Source: Rehmannia glutinosa
Taxonomy: Eukaryota; Streptophyta; Magnoliopsida; Lamiales; Orobanchaceae
NCBI GenBank assembly: GCA_016081115.2
Contig: CM071924.1
Location: 91,774,616-91,838,615, forward strand
DNA: 64,000 nt
Reading direction: 5' to 3'
How positions within the stretch are numbered: position 1 is the stretch's first letter; the number at the start of each line of letters is the position of its first letter. Shown here piece by piece: positions 32,210 to 43,187 of this stretch. A program made the translations under genes and the position numbers. The notes under the pieces were generated by a model that was not told the origin of the DNA, did not search any database, and saw nothing but the letters and a program-made list of their open reading frames with translations.

Positions 32210-34441
32210 ATTTTTGAATAGTCAGTAGATTCTTGATAAGAACAATTAGTTCCTGGGTTTTTAGGCCCTAATTTATTTCCTCTAGGCGGAATTGTTCCTG
32301 CAATCATGTAACAAATTCTCGGGTTAAACAATCGCCAGAAGAACATTTTTATTGCCTCGCAATGTGTTCTACATCAAATTCATAATGTGAAAACCACATT
32401 TGCCATCTAACAAGTCTTCCTTGTTTGTAATCTCCTGTAATTTTTAGTTTCGGGAAATATGTGAAGTTTTTATTGTCAAGACGAACAATAAACTTAACTC
32501 GGAGTTAAATATGCCGAGAATTTTTAATGACTCTCAAAATCGATAAATACTCCTTTTCATTGCTATGATAATTTAATTTCACGCTTTGAAGCTACCGTAA
32601 GTATACCTGCAAATTTTTCTTCTAAAGTATTTTGTACTTTAGCCTTTAATACACCTCCCCGAGAAAGAACTGAGGGTCTGTTTCAATGATCAATTGATCA
32701 TCGGGATTAGGATGATAAAGTTTAGGAAATTGTATTAATTTCTTTTTATCTTCCCAATATAATCGATTTAATTGGTCCAATTCCAAATATGATCATTTTT
32801 GAGCTTTGCCTCGTAAAGGCTTTCTTATTTCACTAATCTAGGAATATAACTTTCAAAGATAAGTTAAAATCCCTAAAAATCTCTCGAAGTTGTTTTTTGT
32901 CCTGTAAATGATCGGAAATTTATGTAAATGTTCCAAAATATGATTTTGAGGACAATGTGTTCCCTCCTCAATTTCTAAGCCTAAGAAATTAATCTTTGTT
33001 TTAAACAGTTGGGCTTTTTCTTAGAAAGAATAATGCCTAATTGTTCTATTCTTTTTAATACTGAGAGCAACATGCTTAAAGTGCTCATTCTCATTTATAC
33101 TAAAAATAAGAATGTCATCAACATAAACACAACAGAATTTTTCAAATCCTCGTAATGCATTTTGCATATGTCTCTCGAAAAATAGTCGGTGCTTGTTTTA
33201 ATCCGAATGGAACAACGTTCCATTGAAAGAGTCCATCTAGACAAGTAAAAGTCGTTAGCGGTTTTGATTCTTCATCTAACAATACTTGCCAAAAACCGGA
33301 CTTACAATCAAATGAACTAAAAATCTTTTTTCCCGAATGAGAGTTAATAGTTCATCTTTGTTAGGAAGATTATGGCTATCTCCTATAGTAGCAAAAGATT
33401 TATTGCTTTATAGTTGACTACCATTCTCTTTTTTCCTCTTCTTTTTCTCGCCTCGTTTTCAACTAGGAAAGTCGGAGACATATGAGGAGATTTACTAGGT
33501 GTGATAAGTTTTAATTCTAGGAGCTCACCTATTTGTTTAGTAAATTCTTCTCTATCTTTTGGACTATAAATCATGGGTTTAACCCGACTATTTTCGTGGG
33601 ATCTAAGAGCTTTATGGATGCTCTCATCCATTGTTTAGACTTAATGGGATCTATAGATTTTTTAACAAACTTTGTCAAGTAGTTGTTCTATAATACTAAA
33701 TTTTTTCGAATTTAAATTGAAATTTTTTTCTTCTTTAATATTAATATAATCTCCCCGTTGAAAATTGTGGACTTCTTCTATTTTGTCGGGAGTAATATTA
33801 ATAGCTTGTGTTTTGAGTTTTTGAATTCTTCTTCATAAACTCAAGAAAACCAGTTTTCCAATTGAGAAAGCTTTCTTTACTTTTGAAATAATAATAGGCT
33901 CGTTCTCAAGAGTAAAACTTATTCTATCGTAAATTGTATGAAGGGTTCATATAATTGACAGAATTATTTCAAGAATAAGGTCAATACCGATTCTTGTTGA
34001 TAAATGGTCGAATATGAAATATTTCCCCGCAATTCTAATTTTTATGTCTTTACGACTTTATTAAATAGAATTGTTTCGCCATTCGCAACTTTTACCTTTA
34101 TAGGGTAAGGTGCTTGTTCCCAATGTTCTTCAGAATAACATATTTACTAGCTATGCAAAGGCTAGCACTGTATCTACATAACAATGTAAATTGATTAGCT
34201 TATATCCAGAGAATTTAAGTTCGACCTTTAATATAGATGCTATTTGGATTTGTACGGTTTCCCATACAATTTTGTTCCAAATCGAATCTAGATTTTCCCA
34301 AGAAACTTCTTCAATCAAGATTGTGATGAATCCTCCAATTATTTCCATCGATTCAATGATAGTTTCAAAAGTGAATACTTCGCTTTCATTATCAAAAATT
34401 TCTTCGATGGTTCGAACTCCGAAATGATTCAAGAACCTCAC
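32210..34441 (-). pseudogene. Endogenous caulimovirus polymerase polyprotein (protease, RT, RNase H), broken
   Basis: The N-terminal piece 34441-34151 ends in a protease site where CYVDT is followed by V rather than the GA of the active DTGA. The RT start at 33631-33383 holds SPHMSPTFLVE, KKRMVVNYKAIN. The catalytic YVDDILIF survives near 33125-33105. RNase H text lies near 32.6-32.35 kb and the frame ends near 32.2 kb. Many indels separate the pieces. The enzyme would reverse-transcribe the viral RNA in cytoplasmic inclusions. Confidence 0.85.
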
Positions 34442-35746
34442 TTAGAAGTTTTACCTTATTAGGGTAATCTCTTCTATTAGGACATTCATTAGCATAATGT
34501 CTTGCTCATTGCGAGATCCAAAGATCTCGCAATTCTTTTTTCCTTTAGGACAAAATTTACTCTTGTCTTTAGAATCGTTTTTAGGAATGACTTTCTTTCT
34601 AAAGTATTTTCCGATTTAAATGTTTTTCTTTTCTTTTTCCATTTATATTTTCTTTTGTATTTTTCTTAAAATAACTTTTCTTAGGAGTAATACAACCATG
34701 TGAGATTTTTCTTCTATTAATTTATCACAACAATTTTGTTAAAACGTTTTAAACTTTTTTGTTTATTAGAAAGCTCACAAATTGATGCAATTTCTTTTTG
34801 GCAATGCGTCGCAAAACCTAATGAAAACATTTTTACATCGATTGCTTGTTTTTCAAATTCTTGTAAAACTTTTTCTCCTATAATAGGAGTTTTTTAATAT
34901 ATCTTGTCGACTAAAGACGGATATTCATCCTGAGAGGAAGTTTATAAAGATTTTTCTCATAATCGCAAGTAAAATCATCTAGTAAACAAATGTCGCAAAG
35001 TATCATATTTGCTAACTGATTCGGGCAATATCTTGCTCGATTAACTTTTCTTGAACAAGTTCGGTTGTTAAGTTAATACCAAGGAACATAGTGTAAAAAC
35101 TATTAATGGCTTCTTCAAAAATCATATTAGAAGTTTTTCCTATTGTTATCCAAGTAGTATTTTTACCATGGATCGAGCAATACCGTTGTTTTATGCTCCA
35201 TGAGTAAAAGAAGAGTATTTGGTTCTTCATAAGATCCGGGTTGGTTTGAATAAGAAGGCTAATATCTCTCGCCAAAGGCGTCAATCAAATTTCTTCTTTC
35301 GATTCTTTGGTTACACAATCTATATTGAGTGTAGGAATCCTCCTTTTGATCGGGAGTTTTGCTTTGCTCTTTTTGGCCAATTTACACCTTCGGTGTTTTT
35401 CTCTTTATCTCTTGAAGTAGATGCATCAAAGATCTTCTCGCTTTAGGTTGTCTATTCATTCAAGTTTCTAGAGGTTGATCTAGGTTTTCATCATCACCGG
35501 TTTCTTGATCATTATCGGTTTCCCAGCTTTTTTTCTTGATTTGAACAAAACATTTTTCGTATCACTCACTTTCAAGATTAAAAAGTGTTTTAAGAAAAGG
35601 TTTTTCTTCAAGTTGTTGTATAATTCCGACTCATCAAAGGTCATTAATTTAACAAGTTCTTGAATTCTTTCAAAACCATTGATTTCTTCTTGATTGTCAA
35701 GAATATGTTCCCAAAAATAGGTTTCAAGTTTTTCAGAAAAACTCAT
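34442..35746 (-). pseudogene. Endogenous caulimovirus coat protein, broken
   Basis: N-terminal acidic segment at 35746-35480 (MSFSEKLETYFWEHILD), central region at 35284-35012, then a lysine-rich stretch and a CCHC-type end near 34510-34455 where HYANECPNRRDYP is read after a frame change. The order acidic N-terminus, core, basic region, knuckle is typical of caulimovirid coat proteins. Several frameshifts. Confidence 0.7.
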
Positions 35747-35795
35747 TTTTTAGGTTGAAAAGGCCAAGTCAAAGCATTTGGATTTCCTGATGAAC

Positions 35796-36101
35796 CTAAT
35801 TCTGCATTACCAACAAAATGATTTGGTGGTGAATATTTAAATCGACAGCTTTTTTTTCAATAGTTTTTTCAATATCTCCTTCTTTTATAATAACTAAAGG
35901 ATCTCTTTTACTGATATCCTCAATTTTATCAGAGATTTTTTGAATAATCTTACCGGCAACAATCTCAAGATGCTCAGGTTTTAAAGGTTCTTCTTTCTTT
36001 TCAAAAGATTCAAATCTTTTTTCAAGATCTCTAATCTTGATAAGGGCTGTTTCAATCAAGGATTTAATCTCAGGAAGTGTCATAGAGTTACTCGTTTCCA
36101 A
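35796..36101 (-). pseudogene. Virion-associated-like coiled-coil protein of the endogenous caulimovirus
   Basis: 101 codons starting METSNSMTLPEIKSLIE. Residues 10-35 form heptads, followed by a basic/charged tail. Size, the N-terminal coiled coil and the position between movement and coat proteins match the virion-associated protein of Caulimovirus. The frame is the least damaged of the insertion, but its C-terminus is changed. Confidence 0.6.
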
Positions 36102-36109
36102 GAACTCTT

Positions 36110-37029
36110 TTTATTTTCTCAAAATTCTCGAATATAAATCTATGCGTTTAGACATAGATTTTAGGAGTTCTCTATTAGAGGGTTCTCCGAATATTTATGA
36201 TGACTTAACGTTGGTTTGGAACCAATAAGTCGCTTTCCTTTAGCTATGTCAATAGCCCAGGAGTTTTCTAAGGGAGTGATTTAAAAACTTTGTTTCTTCA
36301 ATTTTTCCAATATCGAAAATACATCATCAATTTCAATGTATTCTTTTTCTTATAGTCAATACTTTGTGATGACTATTGGTTAAAGCATATCCTACAAGAT
36401 AAGTTATGCTAAAAACTTTATCGCTTTGTCCATTAAATCGATCTCTCAAATTTATGTATGAAACTTAAGACTTGATCTAAGTTCTTGGTTGTTAAACTCA
36501 ATCCGAACTTAGGATAAATCGTGAACATAAATTTGTTGTAAATTAAATTACCTTGTGCGGCACCTAAAATACAATCTTTTCTATCCTTAATTCGATTATC
36601 GATTAAGGCCATTTTTATGGGAGAATCTATTCCTTCTCTAAAGTCGCTTTGATTAGTATTTTAATCGCTCCAAGATGTAAAACACTAATTTTTGTACGAA
36701 TATCTATAGAATATGGCTAATTTACTATTAATTTCTTCACGAGTAATTAATGGTAAATAAACACCACCAATTGTATCGAAAATGTCGATATGCATTTCTT
36801 TACTAGAAATACAATAAAAATTTCATTTTTCCTTTTCAAAATATTATTCATCATTTTAGGAATAAATTTTGGTAAGTTAAAAACTTGTTCTTTTTTGGAT
36901 CTAAATGAGTAGTTGCGATCTTTGAAAGTTTTTCTTGTTTAAAGATAATACTAGAGTAAAACCCTCGGTATTTTCTTCGAAAATAATTTGTTGATCATCG
37001 AGAAAATTCGACTTATCTTCTATTTCCAT
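36110..37029 (-). pseudogene. Endogenous caulimovirus movement protein, broken
   Basis: From the ATG at 37029 the minus strand reads acidic N-terminal sequence. After breaks come the conserved core phrases LPLITREEIN, SPIKMALID, GNLIYNKFMFT and YPKFGLSL (36780-36480), which identify the 30K-type movement protein family of caulimovirids. Stops near 36700 and 36430 interrupt it. The C-terminus reaches about 36110. The protein would move virions through plasmodesmata. Confidence 0.75.
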
Positions 37030-37262
37030 TAAGATTTCTTAATTGCTCAAGATAATCAAGAATGTTATTTATTCTAGTTATGTAGATCCAAGATCTTCAA
37101 AAATAGCATCATGATCTCTCAACCGAGATCTTAAAATACTTTGTAAAATTCTTGCTTGTTCAAGCAAATCTAATTTTTCTCTTTAAGAAGTTCAATTTCT
37201 TTCTCAAGAGTTAAACAGGCATGTTTTAAAAATTTATTTAAAACAAATAATTTATTTTAGAA
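37030..37262 (-). other. Short charged ORF region between primer site and movement protein
   Basis: Two overlapping broken frames give helical charged peptides (LEKEIELLKEKN, RLRDHDAIFEDLG). It may be the remnant of a small leader-proximal ORF as found in some caulimovirids. Function unknown. Confidence 0.4.
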
Positions 37263-37273
37263 CCGTATACACG

Positions 37274-37285
37274 GCTCCGATACCA
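37274..37285 (-). other. Viral primer binding site, initiator tRNA-Met
   Basis: Minus strand TGGTATCGGAGC matches the plant tRNA-iMet primer site TGGTATCAGAGC with one change. It lies upstream of the movement protein region, where minus-strand DNA synthesis starts in caulimovirids. Confidence 0.8.
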
Positions 37286-37660
37286 AGTTTTTGGCGGTTT
37301 GGCGGAAACATAAATTTTTTAAAAATCAAAAATTATTTTATATTTTGCTAGTTTAAATACTTCGCAATTAATTTTTTTGAATTATGATTTTTGAAAAATT
37401 GTAAATCATTTTATATTTTGCTTTTGTAAACAAAATGGTTTTAATAAATTGGTTTGCCCATTTCAAAAAAGCTTGTCAAAATAGAGTAAAAGTGACATGT
37501 GTCACTTTGTGTGTGGAGTTGGGTAGTGCGGTTTGGTGGCATGAACTCAACCATCAAACAGTCCAAAATCTTCAACCGTTCAAGGTTTTAGATTAGACTA
37601 ACAACATTAAAAAACTTTCAACTTCCCACCGTATAAACGCATTCCTACAATTCTCCATGG
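37286..37660 (-). other. Probable viral leader / integration flank
   Basis: Upstream of the primer site. Contains two similar AT-rich phrases with AAAATATAAAAT and AAAATC (37310-37430). No gene. The right limit of viral sequence is not identifiable by eye. Confidence 0.4.
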
Positions 37661-37988
37661 AATTAATTAAGAACGAGACGAGTTAAAACTTTATTGAATT
37701 TTATATATCAAATGAAGTTCGAACAAATTTTAAATGAATTGAACACAATTAATTAGATAGTTTGATCGATTCTCATACACAAAACTTGATTTGTTATTTT
37801 AACAAATTGGACAATTGATTTTAGGTCGCAATCGAACCTAACCGAGAGACGAGTTTAACTTTTGAGAGTTTGAGCTTGACTCGTTTATTATCGAGCTTAA
37901 TTTATCGAATATATTCATGGTTCACGGGCTTTTTTGAGCTTATTATTCTTCAATTTAAAAAATAAAATTGTGTAGTTTTTGAAACACG
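37661..37988. other. AT-rich repeat with GAGCTTGACTCG phrases
   Basis: No gene. Phrases such as GAGCTTGACTCGTTTA and CGAGCTTAATTTATCG recur at 38580-38680 beyond the MITE, suggesting one older element split by it. Confidence 0.4.
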
Positions 37989-38381
37989 TATGGCTTGTAT
38001 GGATGTATTTCCAAGTCCAATTTCCAGTTTCTAGTGTTGAAAAATGAATTTTCAAACTTTATTGATTTTCGTGTGAGAATTGGGAATATGTTTGGTTTGT
38101 TGTCTCAATTTCTGTTTGAAAATGAAAATAGTTTGGTTATAGTTTTTCAAATGTATTTTTGACACATGTTTGCGTGATTGTAGTGTATTTTTACCTAGGT
38201 TTGCGTAATTGGAATGAAAAATTATTTGGTTGTGTTTTCAAAAGAATATTTTCCATAAAAAAGCGAAAACTAGAAATGACTTCATTTCTACTGAAAACTT
38301 TTGAAATAAACATAAACCCATTTTCCGGAATAGTTGGAAATTAGAAAATTGGTGTTGGAAACACAACCATACAAGGCCATA
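37989..38381. mobile_element. MITE, 393 bases, inverted ends TATGGCTTGTATGG
   Basis: The left end TATGGCTTGTATGGATGT and the reverse complement of the right end TATGGCCTTGTATGGTTG pair over about 35 bases. The GGCCTTGTATGG terminus resembles PIF/Harbinger elements, and TA may be duplicated at each side. No transposase; the short ORF at 38159 is a by-product. Confidence 0.6.
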
Positions 38382-39040
38382 TTTTTTTCTCCAATAAGTT
38401 GAGGAGTGGGAGTTAGAGCGGAGGATAAATTTTTTGAAACACGTAATATATCTACTAAAATGTATAATTTTATTCAAAAAATATATATGTTTATTTAAAT
38501 GCTTCTATACATCATAAATAAATGTATAAAAAATAGAATTAAAGTCAAACATTTAGTTTAAATTATACAAACTATCTTACGAGCTTACCAATGAGCCTGC
38601 TAACGAGCCGAATATCGTTAAGCTTGAATTTTGTTCATTAATTTTAATGAAACTCATTAAACGAGCTCAAACGAATTTATATCGAATGTGTTTCCAAATA
38701 GTAATGAGCGCTTGGTTTATTTGCAAACCCAAAATTAATTCGAATTGGCAATGGAAAAGTTTTGTTTGTTTTTAACCCCTACTGACAAAAAGAATATTTG
38801 AATGTTGAGGTCCCAAGTAAATTTCACATCACGTCATCTCACTTTCGATTTCAAGTTCACCGATAAACTTGGTTTCCAAGTATTGTGGCTAACCCACACG
38901 GTATTTTCATAGTATTTGAATTTTGAACTGCTTCCCAGGTCAAAGGTTAAGACTCAAGAATTATTTAAACGTGTTTCCTAGAAAAGAAAAAAATAAAACA
39001 AAAAAGGCTTACAAATGCGTTCAATTGAATTAACTTATGA
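38382..39040. other. AT-rich intergenic DNA
   Basis: No gene. 38580-38690 repeats the GAGCT/AACGAG phrases seen at 37.8 kb. Confidence 0.45.
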
Positions 39041-39177
39041 GTTAATTACAAAAGATACCCCTGAGGTTTGGGATAATTACAAAATAACTCAGTTAAGTAT
39101 CAAAATTACCAAAAAAAAAAAAATCCTCCAATGTTTGGGGCTACCGTAAATCTACATGTAATTTGTGTAAATCCCAC

Positions 39178-39803
39178 TAGGGGTGGCTACGGTTTCCCGA
39201 TTCCTCATTTTGGAGAACTGGAACTGATGGTTCCGGTCCGGTTCGGAATCCGGTTCCTCCACAGTTCCAGTTCCGGTTTTAACCGTAACCGTTTGTTTAT
39301 CTTTTGATAATTTTTTGATTTCTTAAAAATATAGTTTACCAATTTCGATTAAAAAAAAAAAAAAAAAAAAGGAAAATAAAGAAAAAGACTTGGACTTAAT
39401 ATTCAATAAAGTTTTATACTTAATATTAATAATAATATTAAACTATCTATATATACTATTAGATTATAGAAGAATCAAAGTTCACGTAGTTCGCTTATAA
39501 CATTTGGTCTAAAACGTGTCTTTTGTAGTTACAAAAATAAAACATCATAATAAACATTTAACATTTCTTCTAGTATGTATTTACCAAAACAAGATTGTTG
39601 GTTTTAACCTTAAAAAAACGGTTAAAATCACGGTTCCATCACGATTCTAACCAAGCGATTATTGAGATCTAGGAACCGGAATCGAAATCGCCTACACGAT
39701 TCGGTTCGGTTTGGAACCGTTGACCATCACATACGGTTTAGGAACCGTTGACCGTGGTTCCGATTCCGCTTTGGAACAGGTTTTGCCCATTTGGCCACCC
39801 CTA
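39178..39803. mobile_element. hAT-type element, 626 bases, perfect 8-base duplication
   Basis: Termini TAGGGGTGGCTA and TTTGGCCACCCCTA, flanked by AATCCCAC on both sides (39170-39177, 39804-39811). The interior is rich in GGTTCCGG/CCGGAACC phrases in both orientations and has an A run (39350-39370). No transposase. Confidence 0.8.
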
Positions 39804-39808
39804 AATCC

Positions 39809-40121
39809 CACCAAAAAAAAAAAAACAAGGGAATTCCAGCAAAAAAATATGTTGGTATTTGGCCAATTTCCATTGGAATTATCGATTCCAACATAAATTC
39901 CAATGGAAAAGCACCATTGGTATAATGGCCGTTGGAATGATAAAATTCCAATAAAAATTCCTATGGAAAAAATATTCCAATAGTACCAAATAGTTTTGCT
40001 TATTGTTGGACTTTCTGTTGAAATTTTCCAACAGTATGCTCTAACATTGGAATTTCCATTGGAATTTTGAAAATTCCAAGAATTTTTTATTTCGTTGGAA
40101 TTTGATTGTTTTCTTATAGTG
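39809..40121. mobile_element. CACTA-type MITE, 313 bases
   Basis: Right end TTTTCTTATAGTG is the complement of CACTATAAGAAAA. Left end CACCAAAAAAAAAAAAACAA is its degraded partner, and both are followed inside by GGAATTCCA or TTCCAACG repeats. Flanking TCC on both sides (39806-39808, 40122-40124) is the 3-base duplication of CACTA. The hAT element above inserted three bases inside its left end. Confidence 0.6.
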
Positions 40122-40753
40122 TCCAATAGCCCCTCACATAATTCCAATTAAAAAAAGTAAAATGGTAGGGGAAAAGTTAGGCGGACCCCATCGAGTTTGA
40201 AATCATTTTTGTAGTTTACGAAAAGCAAAAGGGCGAAAATTGTTTCTTCTTCATAACCAGATCATGGGGGTATTTGTAAGACTTTGGGGATAGTTTTTGA
40301 TGTTGTGTAATTTCTGGAAATTTAAAATAAGTTTGAGTTATTCTTGTGTTACGTTATTTTTTTAATTCAAATTTCAATTTTCCGCATTTACTAATTGTAG
40401 ATATATTTGCTTATAGTTTGTGATAGATAATTCATGGGGAATGTTGAAATTTATGTTGAAACTGAAACAGTTTTTGTAAGTTAAAATAATGTATATGGGT
40501 TTTTGTAATCTTTCTGAATAATCAAATGACATATTTGCCTCATCATAATCCATGAGCACTACAGGGGTATTTTCGGATCTTCAGGTCGATTTTATGAGTA
40601 CACCAACAAATTCCAAAGAGGTCAACTAGCGGCTAGGTAAAATGTTAGACGACCGGAATAAATGTTATGAGTACCTTTTGTAAGTTTGAAACTTAAATTT
40701 GGATTTTTTTTTGTAATTACCTCAAACTTTAGGGTACTTTATGCAATTAACCC

Positions 40754-41060
40754 CTTATAACATGTTTCAGGTAAGATATGGTCTACACCAAAATTACTAT
40801 CCTCAAACTACCCATGTTTAAGTGTCACGTTATGGAGTAACTACTTCAGATTTTATCCACATAAAAAATGTTGAACCCAAATAATTGTCAACTGCGTAGT
40901 TAACATTTTCCCAATTAAATTAAACTATAAACATTTTTTCTCTTTTGAAGACCATTTCAATTTCTTATTTCCCTACAAAATTATAAAATCCTTCCAGTCA
41001 ACAGTCAAATTCCTGTGCATGGACAATTTCAAGTCACACCTTTTCATTATTTTCATGCAC
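40754..41060. other. Upstream region of the first peptide gene
   Basis: AT-rich. The stretch CAATTTCAAGTCACACC near 41025, with its counterparts AATTCAAGTCAATT near 43775 and AATTCAAATCATAC near 45611, precedes each of the three related TATA boxes, so it is probably part of a conserved promoter. Confidence 0.45.
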
Positions 41061-41068
41061 TATATATA
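41061..41068 (+). promoter_or_regulatory. TATA box of first peptide gene
   Basis: TATATATA follows GCAC and precedes ACACAAACACACA, 113 bases before the ATG. The same context (GCATTATATATA at 43808, GCACTACATATAGA at 45642) is found before the related copies. Confidence 0.65.
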
Positions 41069-41173
41069 CACAAACACACACCCATCTAACTCATCATCTC
41101 ATTCAAGCTCCACACAAAATTAATTAATTTGAATTTTGTGTACCCTCTTTAATTATTTTGCTTACTTAACAAA

Positions 41174-41488
41174 ATGAGGTCTCCAAAAATGATGTTAGCT
41201 ATTGTAGCAATATTAATTTTTCTTCTTAGTATAAAACCATATGAATCCGCTCGAATTCTGGACGAGGAAGAAGAACAATGGATGAAGAAGAAGGAATCAC
41301 AAACTCTATTGCTCCCATCCTTGCAACGAGGGCGGCCCTCTGGGCCGCCATCGCCTAATGGTTGCACGTGGATCCCGGGCGGCGGTGGGAAGCCTTGCAC
41401 CGCCACGATTAGTGGGAGGAACTTTGCCGTAATAGGTTCTCATCCAAAGCAAGTGGTTCAGTTTGGTGTGGCTAATGGAAGCAAATAA
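41174..41488 (+). CDS. Small secreted cysteine-pair peptide precursor, CTNIP/SCREW-like
   Basis: 104 residues, single exon. Residues 1-26 are a signal peptide (hydrophobic MMLAIVAILIFLLSI, likely cut after YESA), so the product is secreted. An acidic/charged variable region (27-55) is followed by the conserved block SPNGC, IPGGGG, PC (C64 and C75, ten residues apart) and TISGRNFA, then a 20-residue tail. The C-T-x-I-P start of the block resembles CTNIP/SCREW peptides, stress-induced phytocytokines sensed by the receptor kinase HSL3/NUT. The match is by motif only, and the tail after the second cysteine is longer than I would expect. A diverged paralog is at 45728 with the same spacing. Start chosen because the signal peptide begins there and the paralog starts identically. 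Confidence 0.75.
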   Translation: MRSPKMMLAIVAILIFLLSIKPYESARILDEEEEQWMKKKESQTLLLPSLQRGRPSGPPSPNGCTWIPGGGGKPCTATISGRNFAVIGSHPKQVVQFGVANGSK

Positions 41489-42322
41489 AGCTGCAATATG
41501 ACATAGATAATTTGGATTCTTTTGATTTATTGATTTTTTATTCTTTTCTTGTAAAGGTAATTTGGGATTGAATTTTTGATAGGGTTTAGCAGATGACAAA
41601 CAATAAATGATGAGCAAAGGCAAAAGAGAATGGAAGTTGTATGTCTTTGAATTAACAATGTATATTTGTACATGCCTTGGTTAATAAAATTTTTATTTTT
41701 GGCAATGTTTTTCAATGTTGATGCATGAGCTTGTGGCAATTTTTTTATAACGTGTTAATTTTGGTATTGTGGAGGATGGGAAATATTCAAGTTGGACAAG
41801 GATTAAAATGAAATTAATCTTTTCTGAGTGAATAATTGTGAATTTCTTTTTTTTTTTAAGTGAAACGTGGATGTGTAGATAAAAAGTATTGATTGTGTTG
41901 ATATAAAGAATAATCTTTTAGAGGTGTTGAATATTTGTGAAAATAATAGTGTAAAATATAATGCAAGGAAATTGAATAAAAAATAAAAAATTGAACCAAA
42001 AATAGCTCATTTTATGCCTTTTGCTATAAAGATTTAGCAAAAAAAAAAAAATTGGTGATAAATTAAAGAAATTATCGAAATTCTTTATATGAATAGGAGG
42101 AACATCGATAAATAAATAATATGGTTGGGTATTGAGAATTGTGAGAGAGAAAAAGAAAAATGATTTAATTTTAGAGAGAAGTGAAAATTTCTTTAAAAAA
42201 ATAATTTCTTAAATTAGTGTATTTAGACAAAGAATTATTTTTACACGAAAAGTATCACTTGTTACACTAAAAGTATCACCATCTCACGGTCTTACAAGAG
42301 ACCTCTTTTGAAATAAATATTA
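41489..42322. other. 3' region of the peptide gene and intergenic DNA
   Basis: AATAAA at 41601 and AATAAAAT at 41684 could serve as poly(A) signals for the peptide gene. The rest is AT-rich with no gene. Confidence 0.5.
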
Positions 42323-43187
42323 AATGTTGGGGGAGGGGGAGTGATTCCCAAACAATAGCAATCCCAGCCTTTATTTTGCTTTGTAAATTAATTTTGTACT
42401 GATTATATGTATGTTTATGGTAATGAGGAGGGGTCTTTTATTCAAGCAACTATTTTCTGCTTTGAATATTGATTGTCTTTTAGTTCCTGGTTATACATAT
42501 ATAGTTTGTGACCATTGAATTGATCTGCACACCATTCCATTTAGGCAGTTCATAGATAGTGTATAAAATTTAAAAATTGAACAAGGAATAAATAAAGATT
42601 GTTAAAATACAAACTATAAAAACAAATGACATATCATTTATTTGTTCAATCAACTTCTAATTCCAATTTCCAAGTCAACAAAGAAGTGGAGCAGGAAGTC
42701 TCGATCCCGGATTGAGGGGCAGTGATTTTTTTCTTTTTCTTTTTGTCCCCTACTGAAATGTTGGGGGAGGGGAGTGATTCCCAAACAATAGCAATCCCAG
42801 CCTTTATTTTGCTTTGTAAATTAATTTTGTACTGATTATATGTATGTTTATGGTAATGAGGAGGGGTCTTTTATTCAAGCCACTATTTTCTGCTTTGAAT
42901 ATTGATTGTCTTTTAGTTCCTGGTTATACATATATAGTTTGTGACCATTGAATTGATCTGCACACCATTCCATTTAGGCAGTTCATAGATAGTGTATAAA
43001 ATTTAAAAATTGAACAAGGAATAAATAAAGATTGTTAAAATACAAACTATAAAAAGAAATGATATATCATTTATTTGTTCAATCAACTTCTAATTCCAAT
43101 TTCCAAGTCAACAAAGAAGTGGAACAGGAAGTCTCGATCCCAGATTGAGGGGCAGTGATTTTTTTCTTTTTCTTTTTGTCCCCTATC
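42323..43187. repeat. Tandem direct duplication, two copies of about 430 bases
   Basis: 42323-42756 and 42757-43187 are almost identical, each from AAATGTTGGGGGAGG to TTTTTGTCCCCTA. Differences are a few substitutions and a one-base G-run change. Non-coding; short frames are not conserved as protein. The high identity implies a recent local duplication or an assembly duplication. Confidence 0.85.

Larger units (their letters stand above)
30200..37660 (-). mobile_element. Endogenous caulimovirus, near full length, decayed
   Basis: One copy of a plant pararetrovirus genome on the minus strand. In order from 37.3 kb down: leader and tRNA-Met primer site, movement protein, virion-associated-like protein, coat protein, polymerase polyprotein, separate transactivator/inclusion-body protein, promoter and poly(A) signal. 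Separate MP, CP, Pol and a distal transactivator ORF match the Caulimovirus/Soymovirus layout rather than single-polyprotein genera. There are no LTRs and no integrase. Every ORF has stops or frameshifts, so it is an old host-genome copy. The outer limits are approximate. Confidence 0.85.
39041..40753. mobile_element. Composite MITE with GTTAATTAC ends holding two other elements
   Basis: Ends GTTAATTACAAAAG and CTTTATGCAATTAAC, each followed inside by ACCCCTGAGGTTTGGG or CTCAAACTTTAGGGT, are imperfect inverted repeats. They resemble the GGGATAATTACAAAAAC family at 46.3-51.5 kb. The interior is enlarged by a hAT element (39178-39803) and a CACTA MITE (39809-40121). Confidence 0.45.

Noticed and set aside
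39692..40147. 151-codon minus-strand open frame
   Set aside because: Spans the junction of two MITEs; the peptide consists of translated GGAATT and GGAACC repeats.
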